This document shows positions 6,335 through 15,653 of a stretch of DNA of 20,911 nucleotides, in pieces. Origin of the DNA: an uncultured Planctomycetaceae bacterium (GTDB lineage Bacteria > Planctomycetota > Planctomycetia > Planctomycetales > Planctomycetaceae); contig CAIJTL010000268.1 in the NCBI GenBank assembly GCA_903823545.1, positions 1 through 20,911 of the forward strand, read 5' to 3'. Made by a program: the position numbers and the translations under genes. Numbering within the stretch: position 1 is the stretch's first letter; every line of letters starts with the position of its first letter. The notes under the pieces are model-generated. The model was given only the letters and a program-made list of their open reading frames with translations. It did not search any database and was not told the origin of the DNA.

Positions 6335-9300
6335 TCACACCAGCAGATCGTCGAAATCGAACGTGAAGTTTTCGTCGATTTCCGCGATCAGGTCTTTGAT
6401 GATGTCCGTTCCCTCATGGCCAGCAACGGTATCTCTCTGCCCGTCACCGGTACCTGGAGCGGTTCCGCCATCAATGCTGTCGTTACCACCGCCACCAAGG
6501 CAAATGTCGGCACCGGCGCCACCCAACAGCGTGTCATTTCCACCGTCGAGTGTTCCTGAGTCGTTAGTTCCATCGTCACCGACGAGGATGTCGTGGCCAT
6601 TACCGCCGCTGAGGCTGTCGTTCCCCACTCCTCCGTTGAGGCCGTCGTTCCCATCACCGCCAACGAGAGTGTCGTTGCCAACTTCGCCCAAGAGGGTGTC
6701 GTTGCCAGTTCCGCCGGTGAGCCGATCATTGCCGTCTCCACCAAACTGAAGCGTACTAACACCGGCCAAAGCGTTACCGACTCTCTTCCTGGCACCGGAA
6801 GCGTCGATGGTGTCATTTCCGTCTCCGCCGGTGAGCTTCAATGTCGCATCGAATGCCTGATCGAGGCTGAGAATCCTCAAGCTGTCATTACCGTTGCTGC
6901 CGTTGATGGTCAGGGCCTTCATGCCGACGACGCTGAAGTCCAATCCAGGAGTGGTGGTCGAGGTAAAGCGTTCCATGCCAGCTTCGGGTGCGTCAGAAAA
7001 CGTCACAGAGTCGTTGGTGGCAGGCAAATCAAAGGTCACGTTGTCGGCTTGAGTACCGGTCAGCTTCATCGATTCGATGTGGTTGATCATCGTTATCACG
7101 GTAGGCAGTGACGACGAGACCGGCTCCAGTATGAACTGGGCGTCGTTCCGATTGGTTGCTTGATAAGTCAGCGAAGCGAATTCCGAGCCGATGTTATTGA
7201 GCACCAGTGAGTCGGTCCCTCCCGTCTTGCCAGCGTTGTAGACCAATCCATCGACTGGAATTGGACTACCGTTCGTGAAGTCGATCGTCAGCGAGTTAGT
7301 ACCATCGCCAGTGTTGACGACAATCTTCGTCAGCGAGGCCAGAGAAACCATGCCGGACTCCACGCCATCCGAAGGGATGATGCCGTTCTTAGGATCGTGA
7401 ATCACGACGTTCCCGTTGGGATCGACAAACAGCGTCAGCCGATCGTTGGTCCCTGGATCGGTCCTGGAACGACGGATGTCGGTAATGGTGAGTGTCCCAT
7501 CGTCGTCTAGGGTTGCCGCTGTCGTGCCTGGCACTTCGGTGAGGATGACGTCGCCGCTTTGGCCGGCGGGGTTGTAGTTGATGCGGTAGATGCTCTTCTC
7601 AACCGTCAACAAGTCCCCTTCGTTGAGCGTGACTCCACGGTACTGGAACTTTCCGACAACCCTCGAACCGATACCGGTACTGTCGATGATCCTGTAGACC
7701 TGCTTGCCACCTGGAGTGGTGCCAAACGTGTTCTCGAAGGTCAGCACCGCATTGGTAATCGTCGTGGTTTTGAAGTTACCGGGAACGATGACTTGATCGT
7801 AGTTCGACTCGCCGACAACTGGAGTCGTTCCGGCGATGCCGACCTCGTAGGAAGTTAGTGTCAGATTGCCCTTCCCATTGTTGACGATGACGGAGCCTTG
7901 CATGTCCAGGGCCACTTGGCTGTCAGGAATGTCGATCGTCGCCAAGCCTGACGAGCGGATGCCGAACTGTTGGTTCGGAGTGGACAGCACGTTGTTTTGC
8001 TCGAAGGCAATCGTGGACTGATCACTGACTCGGCCCGAAGCGTCGCGAGCGATGTCCGCCTTAATGTGGGCCGCCAGCGCGATCGAGGTCGCCTCCAGCG
8101 CGGCAAATTTCACTTCCGTCGAGTATGTCAACGTGCTCAATGCCGCCGCTTCGGCCTCGCTCGCATCTTCCGCGTTGCCCTCTGCGGTGGCGTCATCCAG
8201 ACCTGCATGAAACTGTTTGACGCTGATCCCGTACTGGGCGATCTGGATGACATCTCTCGCAATAATCACGATCTGAGCGGCCGTCGCCGACCCGCCGTCA
8301 CCGGTAAATGGAACGGCCTGTGCGGCTGCTGCGACTGCACCCACGATGTCCGCGGTCACCGAGAGGGCCATAGCGACCCCGCCCAAAACGAGTTGGGTAA
8401 TATTAAAGTCTTTTACAGTCTTAGATGTTGCGGCATAGGCATCGTCCTTCTTATTAGAATCGATCACCGCATCGTCATAGGTCTGCTGTGCCCTCGCTTC
8501 TGCCTGGGTCAGAAGCACCGCTTGTGCAAAGAACGCTTCGTAAGAAGTCTTCTTGGCGGCGGCCTCGCCACGCTTCCCGGCGAAATCTGCGATGCGAGTG
8601 ATTTCCTCAAACTCGTACTGACGAACCGAAGAGTAGTCTCCACTAATGTTGATGTCGTGGCCAATCACGTTGTAGACGTCGCCGTTGCCGTCAATGATGA
8701 CACCCTTGCGAGCGTCAACGACGACGTCGCCCGTGTCTCCCGCGTCCAACAGCCCGATGGTGATATGGCTGTCCGCGATGACCGTGATCGGAGCACCTTC
8801 GGTCTTCAGATTTCCCAGCACGGCCACGCTACGGAAACCAAGGCTGACACCGGCCACAACGGTGATTGAGCCTTCCCCTTGGGTTTCGATCGTGTCGTTC
8901 TGGTCGTTCATCACGATATGCCCCGTCGATGTGCGGAACACAACATTTCGGTCAGCCGCGACGAGTGCTCGATTATCGGCGATGTCCACGATCGTGATTT
9001 CAACAGCCTCGAAGACGAGATCGCCCGTCCCTTCGGCTTCGAGCGCCTCTTCAAAGATCTGCAACGGTCCCGCGTTGGAAATCTTGTTTCCCCCCGCGCC
9101 ACCATTCAGTCCGAGAATTTGATCGACATCCAACTCCAATGGGTTTTCTTCCGTGCCGATCCCATCTGGAGCTGTGATATCCAGCGATTTGGCGGCAATG
9201 TTCACCGGCGTGGTTGTGTCGGTGTCGTTCCCATCGGTGATGGAGCCGGTCGCAACCAACTTGACGGCGTCACCTTTCGCGGTGGCCACGTCGAGAACAA

Positions 9301-11563
9301 TGTCGCCCGCTTGATCGATATCGATCGGAGCATCTTGTCCGGCTGCAACCGCCTTGAGTGCCAGGCTCTCTAACCCGGTGTTACTCACAAAAATTCCGCC
9401 GGCTGACGATGCGGCGTTCAATGATTCGACGCTCGTCTCCAGCTTGTTGTCGCTGGCCCCAACATTCATTCCGGACACGACCGCACGGCTCGCAAAAATA
9501 TTGAGTGCGCCCGCATTTCCATCGAGGAGCCGGCCCACCGCCGTGAGGGTCACGGTTTGACCTTCAGCAGTCACGTCGCTGACTGTGATATCTCCGACTG
9601 ACGAGATCGTGATGTTGCTTCCTCCCGCCGTTGCCGAAGTCACGGTCAGCGTTTTCTTGTTCGCCAAGAAGATGCCGCCTTCACCACCATCTGCCGTCAA
9701 CGTCTCAACCGACGTCTCGATTGCCTCAGTGCCCGTGCCGACCCCGTTTGCAGCGGTAATGCTGAGCGAGCTACCAAAGATGTTGGTGCCAGTCAGATTG
9801 CCATCTAGAATCGCTCCCGCTGATTGCAGTGTGACGGTTCCCGTTGCCTCGACCGCGTTCAGAGTGAGGTCTCCGTCGGCGTTGCGGACATTGATGTTGC
9901 TGCTGGGTCCCGTGATCGTGAGTGACAGGGCATCTACTTCGCGGATGTGAACGTCGCCCGAAGTCTGCGCCGTTAGTGAGTCGACGTTTGTGTCGATCTC
10001 GTTTCCTGAAGCACCGATGCCGGTGGATGAAATCAGAGTGACGGTGCTCCCGATGAGGTCTGCATTGGCATCATTCGTATCATCCTTGATCGCGCCAAAT
10101 GCCTTGATTCTGATGCTCGCGTCTCCCGCATCAACCACTCCCAACTTCACGTCACCGCTGGTGTTCTCGAACGAAATTTCCGCTCCTGCTCCGTTGAGCA
10201 GGTCAGTGCTGGCGACGAACGAGAGTTGCCCGCCCGTGAATGTGATCGTGACGTTGCCGTCGTTGGTCGTGGCCGCGACAGTGTCGAGTCCATTGGATTC
10301 CGTGATGAAAACCTTGGCGCCCACATCCGTCACGGTGGCGTCAATTTCGGTGACCGTGGTCTCGAATGAGTCACCCGATGTTCCGATTCCTGATTTGCTA
10401 ACCAGGACCAAGCTTCCGCCACTGATATTGGCTGCTGCGGCGTTGCTATCGGTCAGCGCACCACCTTCGGCCTTGATGGTGACGTCGCCATCAGCCGTGA
10501 TGACACCCACCCTCAAACTGGAGGAAGAGGCGGACACTTCAATGTCTTGTTCCTCACCGCCAGCGATGATTGATGTCAACGTGCCGAGAATTCCGTTGGT
10601 CAGGTAAATGGAGCCATCTGTGGTCGTCGCACTGATGTTTTCCGCGCTGATCTCCAGGGGGTCAGGCTGCTGACCAATGGATTCTTCGGCGGTCAAAGTG
10701 ACCGTTCTACCCAAGACATTGCCAGTGACTTGGTTGGCGTCCAGGATCATGCCACCGTTTGCAACAATGGTGACCGTGTCCGGTGCCGTCACTGTCTGCA
10801 CAACGATGTTCCCATTGGAGGAGATCACGAAGTCGAATGATCCGGCTCCGGGATTGGAATCGGAATCGGAATCTCTCACCACGACTTGATTACTGCCGTT
10901 AACGAGTGGGGCAAAGCCATTTTCTTTGACGAGCACATTGCTGATGACCAGCCCGCTGTCTTCGTCGTTAGATCTGAAGTCGGCCACGAAGACACCACCA
11001 TCGTTGGTGATCGCAGTGAGCGATCCGAGCGAAGTCGTGATTGGTGTCGTGCTGGTGCCAATCGCGCTGCCTGACCCAGTCGTCGTCATCACCAAGTCCG
11101 TCGCCGAAAGAGCAATGCCCTCAACTTCGTCATTGGCGTTGGTGATGGTCTTTACGACTTCGATGGTGATGGTGTTTTGGCTGCTGATACCACCATTGTC
11201 GAGCACCAGCGATTTGGCGATGACGGTAAGATCGCCCTCCAGCGTCAAACCACCGATCGTAGCCGATCCATCGTCTCCCATGTCGATGCTGACCGAAGTG
11301 ACTTCGGCGACAGGAACGTTGACCGTCGTTGTCCCCGAACCCGTGACGCCCTCCCCACCGGTGACATTGATGTTTTCTGAGTCCACAAATCGATAGACGT
11401 CATTTGCTGGGTCGGCATCACCCTGGTCTACGAGGGTGACAGTCAGCGTGTTTGCAGTCGTACTCGTATATTCCAGAAGCCCATCAACGATCGTGATCGC
11501 CGACAGAGATCGTGATCGCCGACAGAAGAGTGCGGTTCTCCAACACCTCTGCTCGTGGAGCAA
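6335..11563 (-). CDS. Giant beta-repeat/RTX calcium-binding surface protein, main body (frameshifted from its N-terminus)
   Basis: The 1742-residue reading is the body of a probable secreted adhesin-like protein. Residues 22-250 are beta-rich and Ser/Thr/Asp-rich. Residues 271-830 hold about six modules of 93-122 residues, each starting near a G-x-[IL]-x-D-x-N motif (271, 368, 490, 583, 677, 773; a further motif at 954) and carrying GIG(T/A)...ET.V about 25 residues later. Residues 985-1185 are helical, with a hydrophobic run at 1057-1086. Residues 1200-1570 are beta-rich again. Residues 1577-1700 hold about eight RTX nonapeptides ([27 protein letters not shown]), which bind calcium in secreted proteins. 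The C-terminus [10 protein letters not shown] resembles a type I secretion tail. The only in-frame start is a TTG at 11563 preceding out-of-frame residues. The natural N-terminus lies in another frame at 11484-11693, separated by a 19-bp duplication. Family: large planctomycete RTX surface protein, exact function unknown. Confidence 0.85.
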   Translation of the reverse strand: MLHEQRCWRTALFCRRSRSLSAITIVDGLLEYTSTTANTLTVTLVDQGDADPANDVYRFVDSENINVTGGEGVTGSGTTTVNVPVAEVTSVSIDMGDDGSATIGGLTLEGDLTVIAKSLVLDNGGISSQNTITIEVVKTITNANDEVEGIALSATDLVMTTTGSGSAIGTSTTPITTSLGSLTAITNDGGVFVADFRSNDEDSGLVISNVLVKENGFAPLVNGSNQVVVRDSDSDSNPGAGSFDFVISSNGNIVVQTVTAPDTVTIVANGGMILDANQVTGNVLGRTVTLTAEESIGQQPDPLEISAENISATTTDGSIYLTNGILGTLTSIIAGGEEQDIEVSASSSSLRVGVITADGDVTIKAEGGALTDSNAAAANISGGSLVLVSKSGIGTSGDSFETTVTEIDATVTDVGAKVFITESNGLDTVAATTNDGNVTITFTGGQLSFVASTDLLNGAGAEISFENTSGDVKLGVVDAGDASIRIKAFGAIKDDTNDANADLIGSTVTLISSTGIGASGNEIDTNVDSLTAQTSGDVHIREVDALSLTITGPSSNINVRNADGDLTLNAVEATGTVTLQSAGAILDGNLTGTNIFGSSLSITAANGVGTGTEAIETSVETLTADGGEGGIFLANKKTLTVTSATAGGSNITISSVGDITVSDVTAEGQTVTLTAVGRLLDGNAGALNIFASRAVVSGMNVGASDNKLETSVESLNAASSAGGIFVSNTGLESLALKAVAAGQDAPIDIDQAGDIVLDVATAKGDAVKLVATGSITDGNDTDTTTPVNIAAKSLDITAPDGIGTEENPLELDVDQILGLNGGAGGNKISNAGPLQIFEEALEAEGTGDLVFEAVEITIVDIADNRALVAADRNVVFRTSTGHIVMNDQNDTIETQGEGSITVVAGVSLGFRSVAVLGNLKTEGAPITVIADSHITIGLLDAGDTGDVVVDARKGVIIDGNGDVYNVIGHDINISGDYSSVRQYEFEEITRIADFAGKRGEAAAKKTSYEAFFAQAVLLTQAEARAQQTYDDAVIDSNKKDDAYAATSKTVKDFNITQLVLGGVAMALSVTADIVGAVAAAAQAVPFTGDGGSATAAQIVIIARDVIQIAQYGISVKQFHAGLDDATAEGNAEDASEAEAAALSTLTYSTEVKFAALEATSIALAAHIKADIARDASGRVSDQSTIAFEQNNVLSTPNQQFGIRSSGLATIDIPDSQVALDMQGSVIVNNGKGNLTLTSYEVGIAGTTPVVGESNYDQVIVPGNFKTTTITNAVLTFENTFGTTPGGKQVYRIIDSTGIGSRVVGKFQYRGVTLNEGDLLTVEKSIYRINYNPAGQSGDVILTEVPGTTAATLDDDGTLTITDIRRSRTDPGTNDRLTLFVDPNGNVVIHDPKNGIIPSDGVESGMVSLASLTKIVVNTGDGTNSLTIDFTNGSPIPVDGLVYNAGKTGGTDSLVLNNIGSEFASLTYQATNRNDAQFILEPVSSSLPTVITMINHIESMKLTGTQADNVTFDLPATNDSVTFSDAPEAGMERFTSTTTPGLDFSVVGMKALTINGSNGNDSLRILSLDQAFDATLKLTGGDGNDTIDASGARKRVGNALAGVSTLQFGGDGNDRLTGGTGNDTLLGEVGNDTLVGGDGNDGLNGGVGNDSLSGGNGHDILVGDDGTNDSGTLDGGNDTLLGGAGADICLGGGGNDSIDGGTAPGTGDGQRDTVAGHEGTDIIKDLIAEIDENFTFDFDDLLV
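6464..6832 (-). repeat. RTX (hemolysin-type) calcium-binding repeat block
   Basis: Residues about 1578-1700 of the giant protein hold eight or so near-tandem nonapeptides of the form GGxGxDxLx, including [36 protein letters not shown] and GGGGNDSID. Each turn of such a parallel beta-roll binds calcium. One unit has His for Asn (GGNGHDILV), and a non-repeat insert separates the last two units. Confidence 0.9.
8009..8611 (-). other. Alpha-helical insert with hydrophobic segment inside the giant protein
   Basis: Residues about 985-1185 are Ala/Glu/Lys-rich and predicted helical by eye, unlike the Gly/Thr/Asp-rich beta regions on either side. Residues 1057-1086 ([20 protein letters not shown] and following) form a hydrophobic run long enough to span a membrane or form a buried hairpin. 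I do not recognise a known domain. Confidence 0.6.
9074..10771 (-). repeat. Beta-strand modules of about 95 residues in the giant protein
   Basis: Residues about 265-830 contain degenerate modules marked by [36 protein letters not shown] and GSITDGN. These are followed by [64 protein letters not shown] and [13 protein letters not shown] respectively. Spacing of the first motif is 97, 122, 93, 94 and 96 residues. The pattern fits a beta-helix or stacked-strand adhesin stalk. Confidence 0.75.
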
Positions 11564-11693
11564 CCACCCAACTCCATTGCGCCGAGCGATTCAACTGCCG
11601 CGACTGAAATCCTCTCAAGCGTTTTTCGCGCGAAGCTCCCGACTTGCGGGATGCGAACAAATTTCGAATCAAACTGGCTGGGGTGAAAATCAT
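11484..11693 (-). pseudogene. Separated N-terminal (secretion-type) segment of the giant RTX protein
   Basis: From ATG 11693 this frame encodes a basic N-terminus (MIFTPASLIRNLFASRKSGA and following) that ends in [13 protein letters not shown], the motif typical of N-termini of very large planctomycete extracellular proteins. It then runs into SVGDHDR and a TGA at 11484-11486. The continuation expected after SAITI is [13 protein letters not shown], which is exactly what the main-body frame encodes. Removing one copy of the 19-bp repeat at 11489-11526 joins the two into one gene of about 1779 residues (11693 down to 6335). ATG 11750 is also in frame, but its extra 19 residues look non-coding. 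I see no strong Shine-Dalgarno sequence before 11693. Confidence 0.85.
11489..11526. repeat. 19-bp perfect tandem duplication causing a frameshift
   Basis: gatcgtgatcgccgacaga occurs twice in direct tandem, at 11489-11507 and 11508-11526. It lies inside the giant gene and adds one base modulo three. With one copy the minus-strand reading is [14 protein letters not shown]; with two copies the N-terminal frame ends within 8 codons. Confidence 0.97.
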
Positions 11694-12512
11694 GTTGCAC
11701 TTTCTAAATTCGAGTAAGCAGAACGATCGGACGGATACGAACACCAACAAATAATTGCCGAAGCAACGGCATCAGCAGAATCACTAACGAGATGACCGGC
11801 CTCTCAAACGAGCCGAGCCTCTTTCCGCAACTTTCAGATTTTTGATGATTGGTCGGACTTGCTAAGGATTAGTTCGGGTTAGGATGCAAAAACAAAAAGC
11901 GACCGGCGCGTCGAACCTCGGTTCAAACGTCGGGCGTCTTTCAGGTCGGTGAGTCGTGCTTGGCGGTATGCACTCACCGGCCGTTTTTATTTCATTGGGA
12001 ACGTGGGCTTACGCGAACTTGAATTCAGAAACAGAAATACTGAACAGAAAACCTTAGCGCAGTACCGCCCAGTCTTTATTAGATTGACATGGGCGAATCA
12101 GCCCATCAATCCTCTTGGCCTAGTCATTTCAGCGATGTTTTGCTGATGCAATGAATCATTGCTGTGGAAATTGAGGGTGGCTTTGCCAGAATGTTTCGCA
12201 ATCAGAACATTTTGTCGTGAAGTTGCTGCGCGGTGAATGAGTTCTGGGCATCGTGGTGAACGATGCCGCCAGCCAGCACAGACGACTATCCCTGAGGGGC
12301 TGCTCCGCACGTCAACGTGATCGGGATGGGACTTTTCTTAACTCCTGGACCTTTTATTTGGCGGAGATGAAGCCACAAAGCTCGCATGTACCAGCGAGTC
12401 GTGACGCGCTGGAGTTACGGCTGGCGAGGTCTCTATACTCACTCGCCGAAATCGGTTCTGATGCCGTTCCGTACTTTTACTGATCGCTCCGTGAGCTACC
12501 GCGAGTTTTTCC
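11694..12512. other. Long non-coding region upstream of two divergent genes
   Basis: These 819 bp lie between the giant gene's start (minus) and the small membrane-protein gene (plus). No open frame has a convincing protein-like translation. The region contains the terminator-like or small-RNA structure at 11888-11988 and a short perfect hairpin gcatcgt/acgatgc at 12248-12266. Promoters for the giant gene must be here but I could not pick one. Confidence 0.5.
11888..11988. ncRNA. Candidate small RNA or bidirectional terminator structure
   Basis: On the plus strand an 11-bp stem with one G-U pair (ggtcggtgagt 11944-11954, actcaccggcc 11972-11982) is followed by gtttttattt, a good intrinsic terminator. 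On the minus strand the segment ends in ctttttgttttt (plus-strand 11888-11899), preceded by a small hairpin around gaacctcggttc (11913-11924). No gene runs into it from either side, because the neighbours diverge. An unannotated short transcript of about 90 nt, in one or both directions, would explain it. Confidence 0.35.
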
Positions 12513-12701
12513 ATGTCAAAGCAGATCAAAAACATGCTTCTGGGTTCGATGGCCGCTGCGGGCCTTGTTGCCGTCACGGCGGTTGTCGACATGGTTTTGG
12601 GGATCCCGTATTCCGGCAAAATGGTCTTCGACATCATGTTCCTCATCAGCGCGGCAGTCGTCATTTACATGGGATACGACGTCCTCAAAGAGTCCACTTA
12701 A
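12513..12701 (+). CDS. Small two-helix membrane protein (hypothetical)
   Basis: This 62-residue product has two hydrophobic segments (about residues 8-30 and 37-55) joined by a short IPYSGKMVFD linker, with a positive N-terminus (MSKQIKN) and a charged tail (DVLKEST). It looks like a small integral membrane protein. I do not recognise the family. There is no clear Shine-Dalgarno sequence before ATG 12513. The next gene starts 56 nt after its stop on the same strand, so they may be co-transcribed. The clean hydrophobic pattern and natural start make it more credible than the overlapping frames. Confidence 0.7.
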   Translation: MSKQIKNMLLGSMAAAGLVAVTAVVDMVLGIPYSGKMVFDIMFLISAAVVIYMGYDVLKEST

Positions 12702-12757
12702 CCGTTGGACGAGCACTTCTGCCCGTCGCCGCTTCTCTTGAAAATCAGGAATGAACC

Positions 12758-13171
12758 ATGCGATCAACATTTTGGACGGCTGCTCTCTCGGCAGTTGTGA
12801 TGGCGGGAATCATGAGCGTGATCACCAGTGACAAAACGGCTGCCGAACCGAAAGATGCTCCGAAAAAAGTGCTGCGACATGTGGTCCTCTTCAAGTTCAA
12901 AGAGGGGACGGACAAAGCCGACGTGAAGAAAATCGAAGACGCATTCCGTGGTTTGCCGAGCAAGATCAGCTCGATCCGCGATTTTGAATGGGGGACCGAT
13001 GTCAGCCCCGAAGGGAAGTCGAAGGGATTTAGTCACTGCTTCTTCGTGACGTTCGCTGACGAAAAAGGTCGCGACGAATACTTGCCACATCCGGCTCATA
13101 AAGATTTCGTCAAAGTGGTCGGCCCGCACGTCGATGATGTCTGCGTCGTGGATTACTGGTCGCTGAAGTAA
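12758..13171 (+). CDS. Exported Dabb (stress-responsive alpha/beta barrel) protein
   Basis: Dabb domains form small dimeric ferredoxin-like alpha/beta barrels; roles range from stress response to polyketide cyclisation. The 137-residue product has a signal peptide or anchor (MRSTFWTAALSAVVMAGIMS, cut probably near residue 29, TAA-EPK). The domain then runs from about residue 37 (LRHVVLFKFKEGTDKADVKKI) through FEWGTDVSPEGKSKGFSHCF and GRDEYLPHPAHKDFVKVVGP to DVCVVDYW. A purine run (caggaatgaa) precedes ATG 12758. An exported Dabb protein of this form is common in planctomycetes. The gene lies between two membrane-linked genes, but no pathway can be inferred. Confidence 0.9.
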   Translation: MRSTFWTAALSAVVMAGIMSVITSDKTAAEPKDAPKKVLRHVVLFKFKEGTDKADVKKIEDAFRGLPSKISSIRDFEWGTDVSPEGKSKGFSHCFFVTFADEKGRDEYLPHPAHKDFVKVVGPHVDDVCVVDYWSLK

Positions 13172-13284
13172 GGCTGTTGATTCGGGCAATTGCCGAAAGC
13201 GATGGGATTCAGGGGAGTGACTGGAAGCCTGACGGAAGCCGCCATCATGCTTCCCATTGTTCTCATAAACCTCTCCAAGCGCGG

Positions 13285-14280
13285 ATGCGACGTAAGGCAA
13301 AGGCAATCGCTGCATTGTTGCTGCTTGTGGTTGTCGCCGTGTGGTTGCGTGTGCGATTGCCGCCCGTCGCTGACGATGACTCATTGCTGAATTTTGTCCC
13401 GCCGTCTGCAGATGTTCGCAAGGCGGCGATTGACGAAACGAGTCAGCTCACTCCGGAGTTGCAACGCTACCTTGATCCTGGCGATGACTTCCCGCCAATG
13501 CCAAAGCCGGGACCTGATGATTGGCTCGCGAATAATCATGAAGGGGGCCAAACCTTCAACGAGTTTCGCCAAGCTGAGCCCAATCGACCGGATCAACAGC
13601 GGCGTGTGCTCTACCTGGTCGCGATGGGCGAAATCACAGAGCTGCAAATAGCTCAATTAGAGCCGCTCCGAGAATTCACCGAAGCCTACTTCACGCTCGA
13701 AGCCAAACTGCTGCCACCGATGCCGCTTGCCGAGGGAGTGGTTCCGATTCGCGTGAATCCCAACACGCAGAAGCGGCAAATGCTGGCGACCGATCTCATG
13801 CGGTTGCTCGAACAACAGCTTCCTGATGACGCATTTTGCCTGCTGGGGATCACCTTGAACGATCTGTATTCGGGAGGCCATCTCAATTACGTCTTTGGCC
13901 AAGCAACGCTCAGAACGCGAGTCGGGGTCTTCAGTTTTGCTCGCTTCGATCCCGCGTTCTTTAACGATCCGATTCCCGCCGATGTCGATACCCTGATTCT
14001 TCGACGAAGTTGTCGAACTCTGGCTCACGAGATCAGCCACATGTTTGGCATGCATCATTGCACGTTTTTCACCTGCGTCGTGAACGGCAGCAACAGCCTC
14101 GCCGAAAGCGATTCTCGGCCAATGCATGCGTGCCCAGTTTGCTTACGAAAACTGCAATCGAGCATCGGCTTCAATCCGCGAGAACGCGAGGAGCGATTAC
14201 TAGGCGTCTATCGCCAATTGCACTTGGACGACGAGGCTCATTGGACAGAGCGACGATTAAGCCGTCTGAAGGCTGATTGA
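13285..14280 (+). CDS. Membrane-anchored archaemetzincin-type zinc metalloprotease (M54)
   Basis: The product (331 residues from ATG 13285) begins with MRRKAKAIAALLLLVVVAVW, a single N-terminal transmembrane anchor or uncleaved signal, so the catalytic part is probably outside the cytoplasmic membrane. The zinc site is HEISHMFGMHH (about 248-258). It is followed by the archaemetzincin cysteine pattern: C259, C264 and the CPVC pair 283-286, with GSNSLAESDSRPMHACPVCL between. This resembles the human AMZ1/AMZ2 arrangement. Where those enzymes have Met (CLMQGSN), this one has Val (CVVNGSN), so the Met-turn methionine is apparently absent. An in-frame TTG at 13177 would add 36 residues with no hydrophobic signal and is disfavoured. 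The upstream Dabb gene ends 113 nt before. Substrate unknown. Confidence 0.87.
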   Translation: MRRKAKAIAALLLLVVVAVWLRVRLPPVADDDSLLNFVPPSADVRKAAIDETSQLTPELQRYLDPGDDFPPMPKPGPDDWLANNHEGGQTFNEFRQAEPNRPDQQRRVLYLVAMGEITELQIAQLEPLREFTEAYFTLEAKLLPPMPLAEGVVPIRVNPNTQKRQMLATDLMRLLEQQLPDDAFCLLGITLNDLYSGGHLNYVFGQATLRTRVGVFSFARFDPAFFNDPIPADVDTLILRRSCRTLAHEISHMFGMHHCTFFTCVVNGSNSLAESDSRPMHACPVCLRKLQSSIGFNPREREERLLGVYRQLHLDDEAHWTERRLSRLKAD

Positions 14281-14320
14281 TCTCCGCATTCGTCACGGAT
14301 TTTCTTGGCAGGACGGTTTT

Positions 14321-14365
14321 CCAAATCGTTCGCATCCAGTTCAATCACGCGAGCGAACGGTTTGG
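14321..14365 (+). other. Intergenic hairpin before the GDSL hydrolase gene
   Basis: ccaaatcgttcgc (14321-14333) pairs with gcgaacggtttgg (14353-14365): 13 bp with one G-U pair in plus-strand RNA and a 19-nt loop. No T-run follows, so it is not a standard terminator. It could protect the upstream mRNA end or act in the leader of the downstream gene. Confidence 0.4.
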
Positions 14366-14417
14366 ATCGCCGTTCTTCATAAACTCGACGTGACTTTTTC
14401 ATTGTGAAGGATCAACC

Positions 14418-15653
14418 ATGAAGCGATTGCTGATGTTGACTGTGTGCTGCCTGTTACTGACTGCTGTTGCCGTTCGTGCGGAGGAACCGAAGGACTTCTT
14501 CTTCAAGGCCGGTGACCGCGTGATGTTTTTGGGCGACAGCATCACGGAGCAATATCAGTATTCGACCGACATCGAGCTATATCTGACGACCCGATTTCCA
14601 AAGTGGAATATCCTCTTCATGAATGCTGGCATCAGCGGCGATACCGCAACCGGTGGGGCAGGGCGGTTTGCCTCGCACGTGCTTGCAGAGAAGCCGACTG
14701 CGATCACCATCAACTTCGGGATGAATGACGCCGGTTACGGCAACTTCGATGAGAACCGACAGAAGCCGTACCTTCAGAACACAGAAAGAATGTTGGCGGA
14801 CGCGAAGGCCGCCGGCGCGCGAGTCGCGTTGGTATCACCTAACGCAGTCGACCGTCGTGTGCAGGAACGGTTCAAGCTGTATCTCGAAACTCAGAAGCAG
14901 TTTTACGCCCCCTTGAGCGGTTTGGCCGCGAAGCATGGTGCCAGCTTCGTTGATCAATATGCCATTACTCGCGGTGAACTCGAGCGGATGGAGAAAGACG
15001 AAGCCAAAACGGTGATTCCTTTCGGTGACGGTTTTCATACGTCATCCAATGGCGGAATGATGATGGCACACGCAATCCTCACGGGGTTGAAGGCTCCGGC
15101 AATGGTCAGCGACCTGTCAATTGACGTCGCCAAGAAAGACGTGAAAGCGCAAGGGTGTGCGGTCACAGCCTCAGAACTCGCGGTCGATGAAGTGACCTTT
15201 GAACGACTCGACGAATCACTGCCGATTCCCGTCCAGAAAGATTGGGTGACGCTGCTGCCGTACCTCAATGACCTCAAAGATCTCAACTGGTACGGGCTTA
15301 AGGTCACTGGACTCGCCGAAGGGAATTACAAACTGTTGATCGATGGGACCGAAGTCGCTGCGTACTCATCGAAGCAACTCGAAGCGGGAGTGAACGTCGG
15401 CAATGTCACAACAGGCCCAATTCACGCGCAAGCTCAGAAAGTCTTTGACGCAATCAACGCCAAGAACGGAATGGTCCATCAACGCTTTCGAGGAGTCGTG
15501 ATGTTCAATGCGCCGGATTGGTTGGCAGATGTTGTCGCCGAACGAAAACCGGCGGAGCTCAACAAGCGAATGGAACAGATCAAGGCGAAGCAAGCCGAAG
15601 TCTATGAATTGGCCAAGCCAACCAAGCATCGCTGGAAGTTGGCGAGGAACTAA
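14418..15653 (+). CDS. Secreted SGNH/GDSL-type lipase/esterase
   Basis: This is an SGNH-fold hydrolase, a serine esterase or acyl-hydrolase family often acting on acylated sugars. The 411-residue product has a signal peptide (MKRLLMLTVCCLLLTAVAVR, cut near AVRA-EE). The family blocks are all present: FLGDSIT with nucleophile Ser41, the oxyanion glycine in NAGISGDT (about 69-76), FGMNDAG with Asn103, and the catalytic pair in FGDGFHTSSNGG (Asp204, His207). The C-terminal 200 residues are extra to the fold and uncharacterised. GAAGGA lies about 8 nt before ATG 14418. Planctomycetes use many such proteins for polysaccharide or lipid turnover; the substrate here is unknown. Confidence 0.92.
   Translation: MKRLLMLTVCCLLLTAVAVRAEEPKDFFFKAGDRVMFLGDSITEQYQYSTDIELYLTTRFPKWNILFMNAGISGDTATGGAGRFASHVLAEKPTAITINFGMNDAGYGNFDENRQKPYLQNTERMLADAKAAGARVALVSPNAVDRRVQERFKLYLETQKQFYAPLSGLAAKHGASFVDQYAITRGELERMEKDEAKTVIPFGDGFHTSSNGGMMMAHAILTGLKAPAMVSDLSIDVAKKDVKAQGCAVTASELAVDEVTFERLDESLPIPVQKDWVTLLPYLNDLKDLNWYGLKVTGLAEGNYKLLIDGTEVAAYSSKQLEAGVNVGNVTTGPIHAQAQKVFDAINAKNGMVHQRFRGVVMFNAPDWLADVVAERKPAELNKRMEQIKAKQAEVYELAKPTKHRWKLARN

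Noticed and set aside
6123..6749. Plus-strand proline/serine-rich open frame (208 codons)
   Set aside because: Its SxPSPPxR periodicity is the antisense shadow of the RTX glycine/aspartate repeats, and it spans the minus-strand terminator.
6464..6832. Possible CRISPR-like or DNA tandem array in the RTX region
   Set aside because: The periodicity is at protein level (9 residues); the DNA units diverge and there are no spacers.
7970..8869. 299-codon plus-strand open frame opposite the giant gene
   Set aside because: It is antisense to a clearly coding beta-repeat protein, is rich in Arg/His/Asp without domain pattern, and has no start context.
11911..11940. tRNA-like GGTTCAAACG (T-loop resemblance)
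   Set aside because: No acceptor, D or anticodon arms could be folded around it; it fits better as part of the terminator/small-RNA structure.
13177..13284. Longer N-terminus of the archaemetzincin from a TTG
   Set aside because: The extra 36 residues are His/Ser-rich without a signal, and the hydrophobic anchor starts naturally at ATG 13285.
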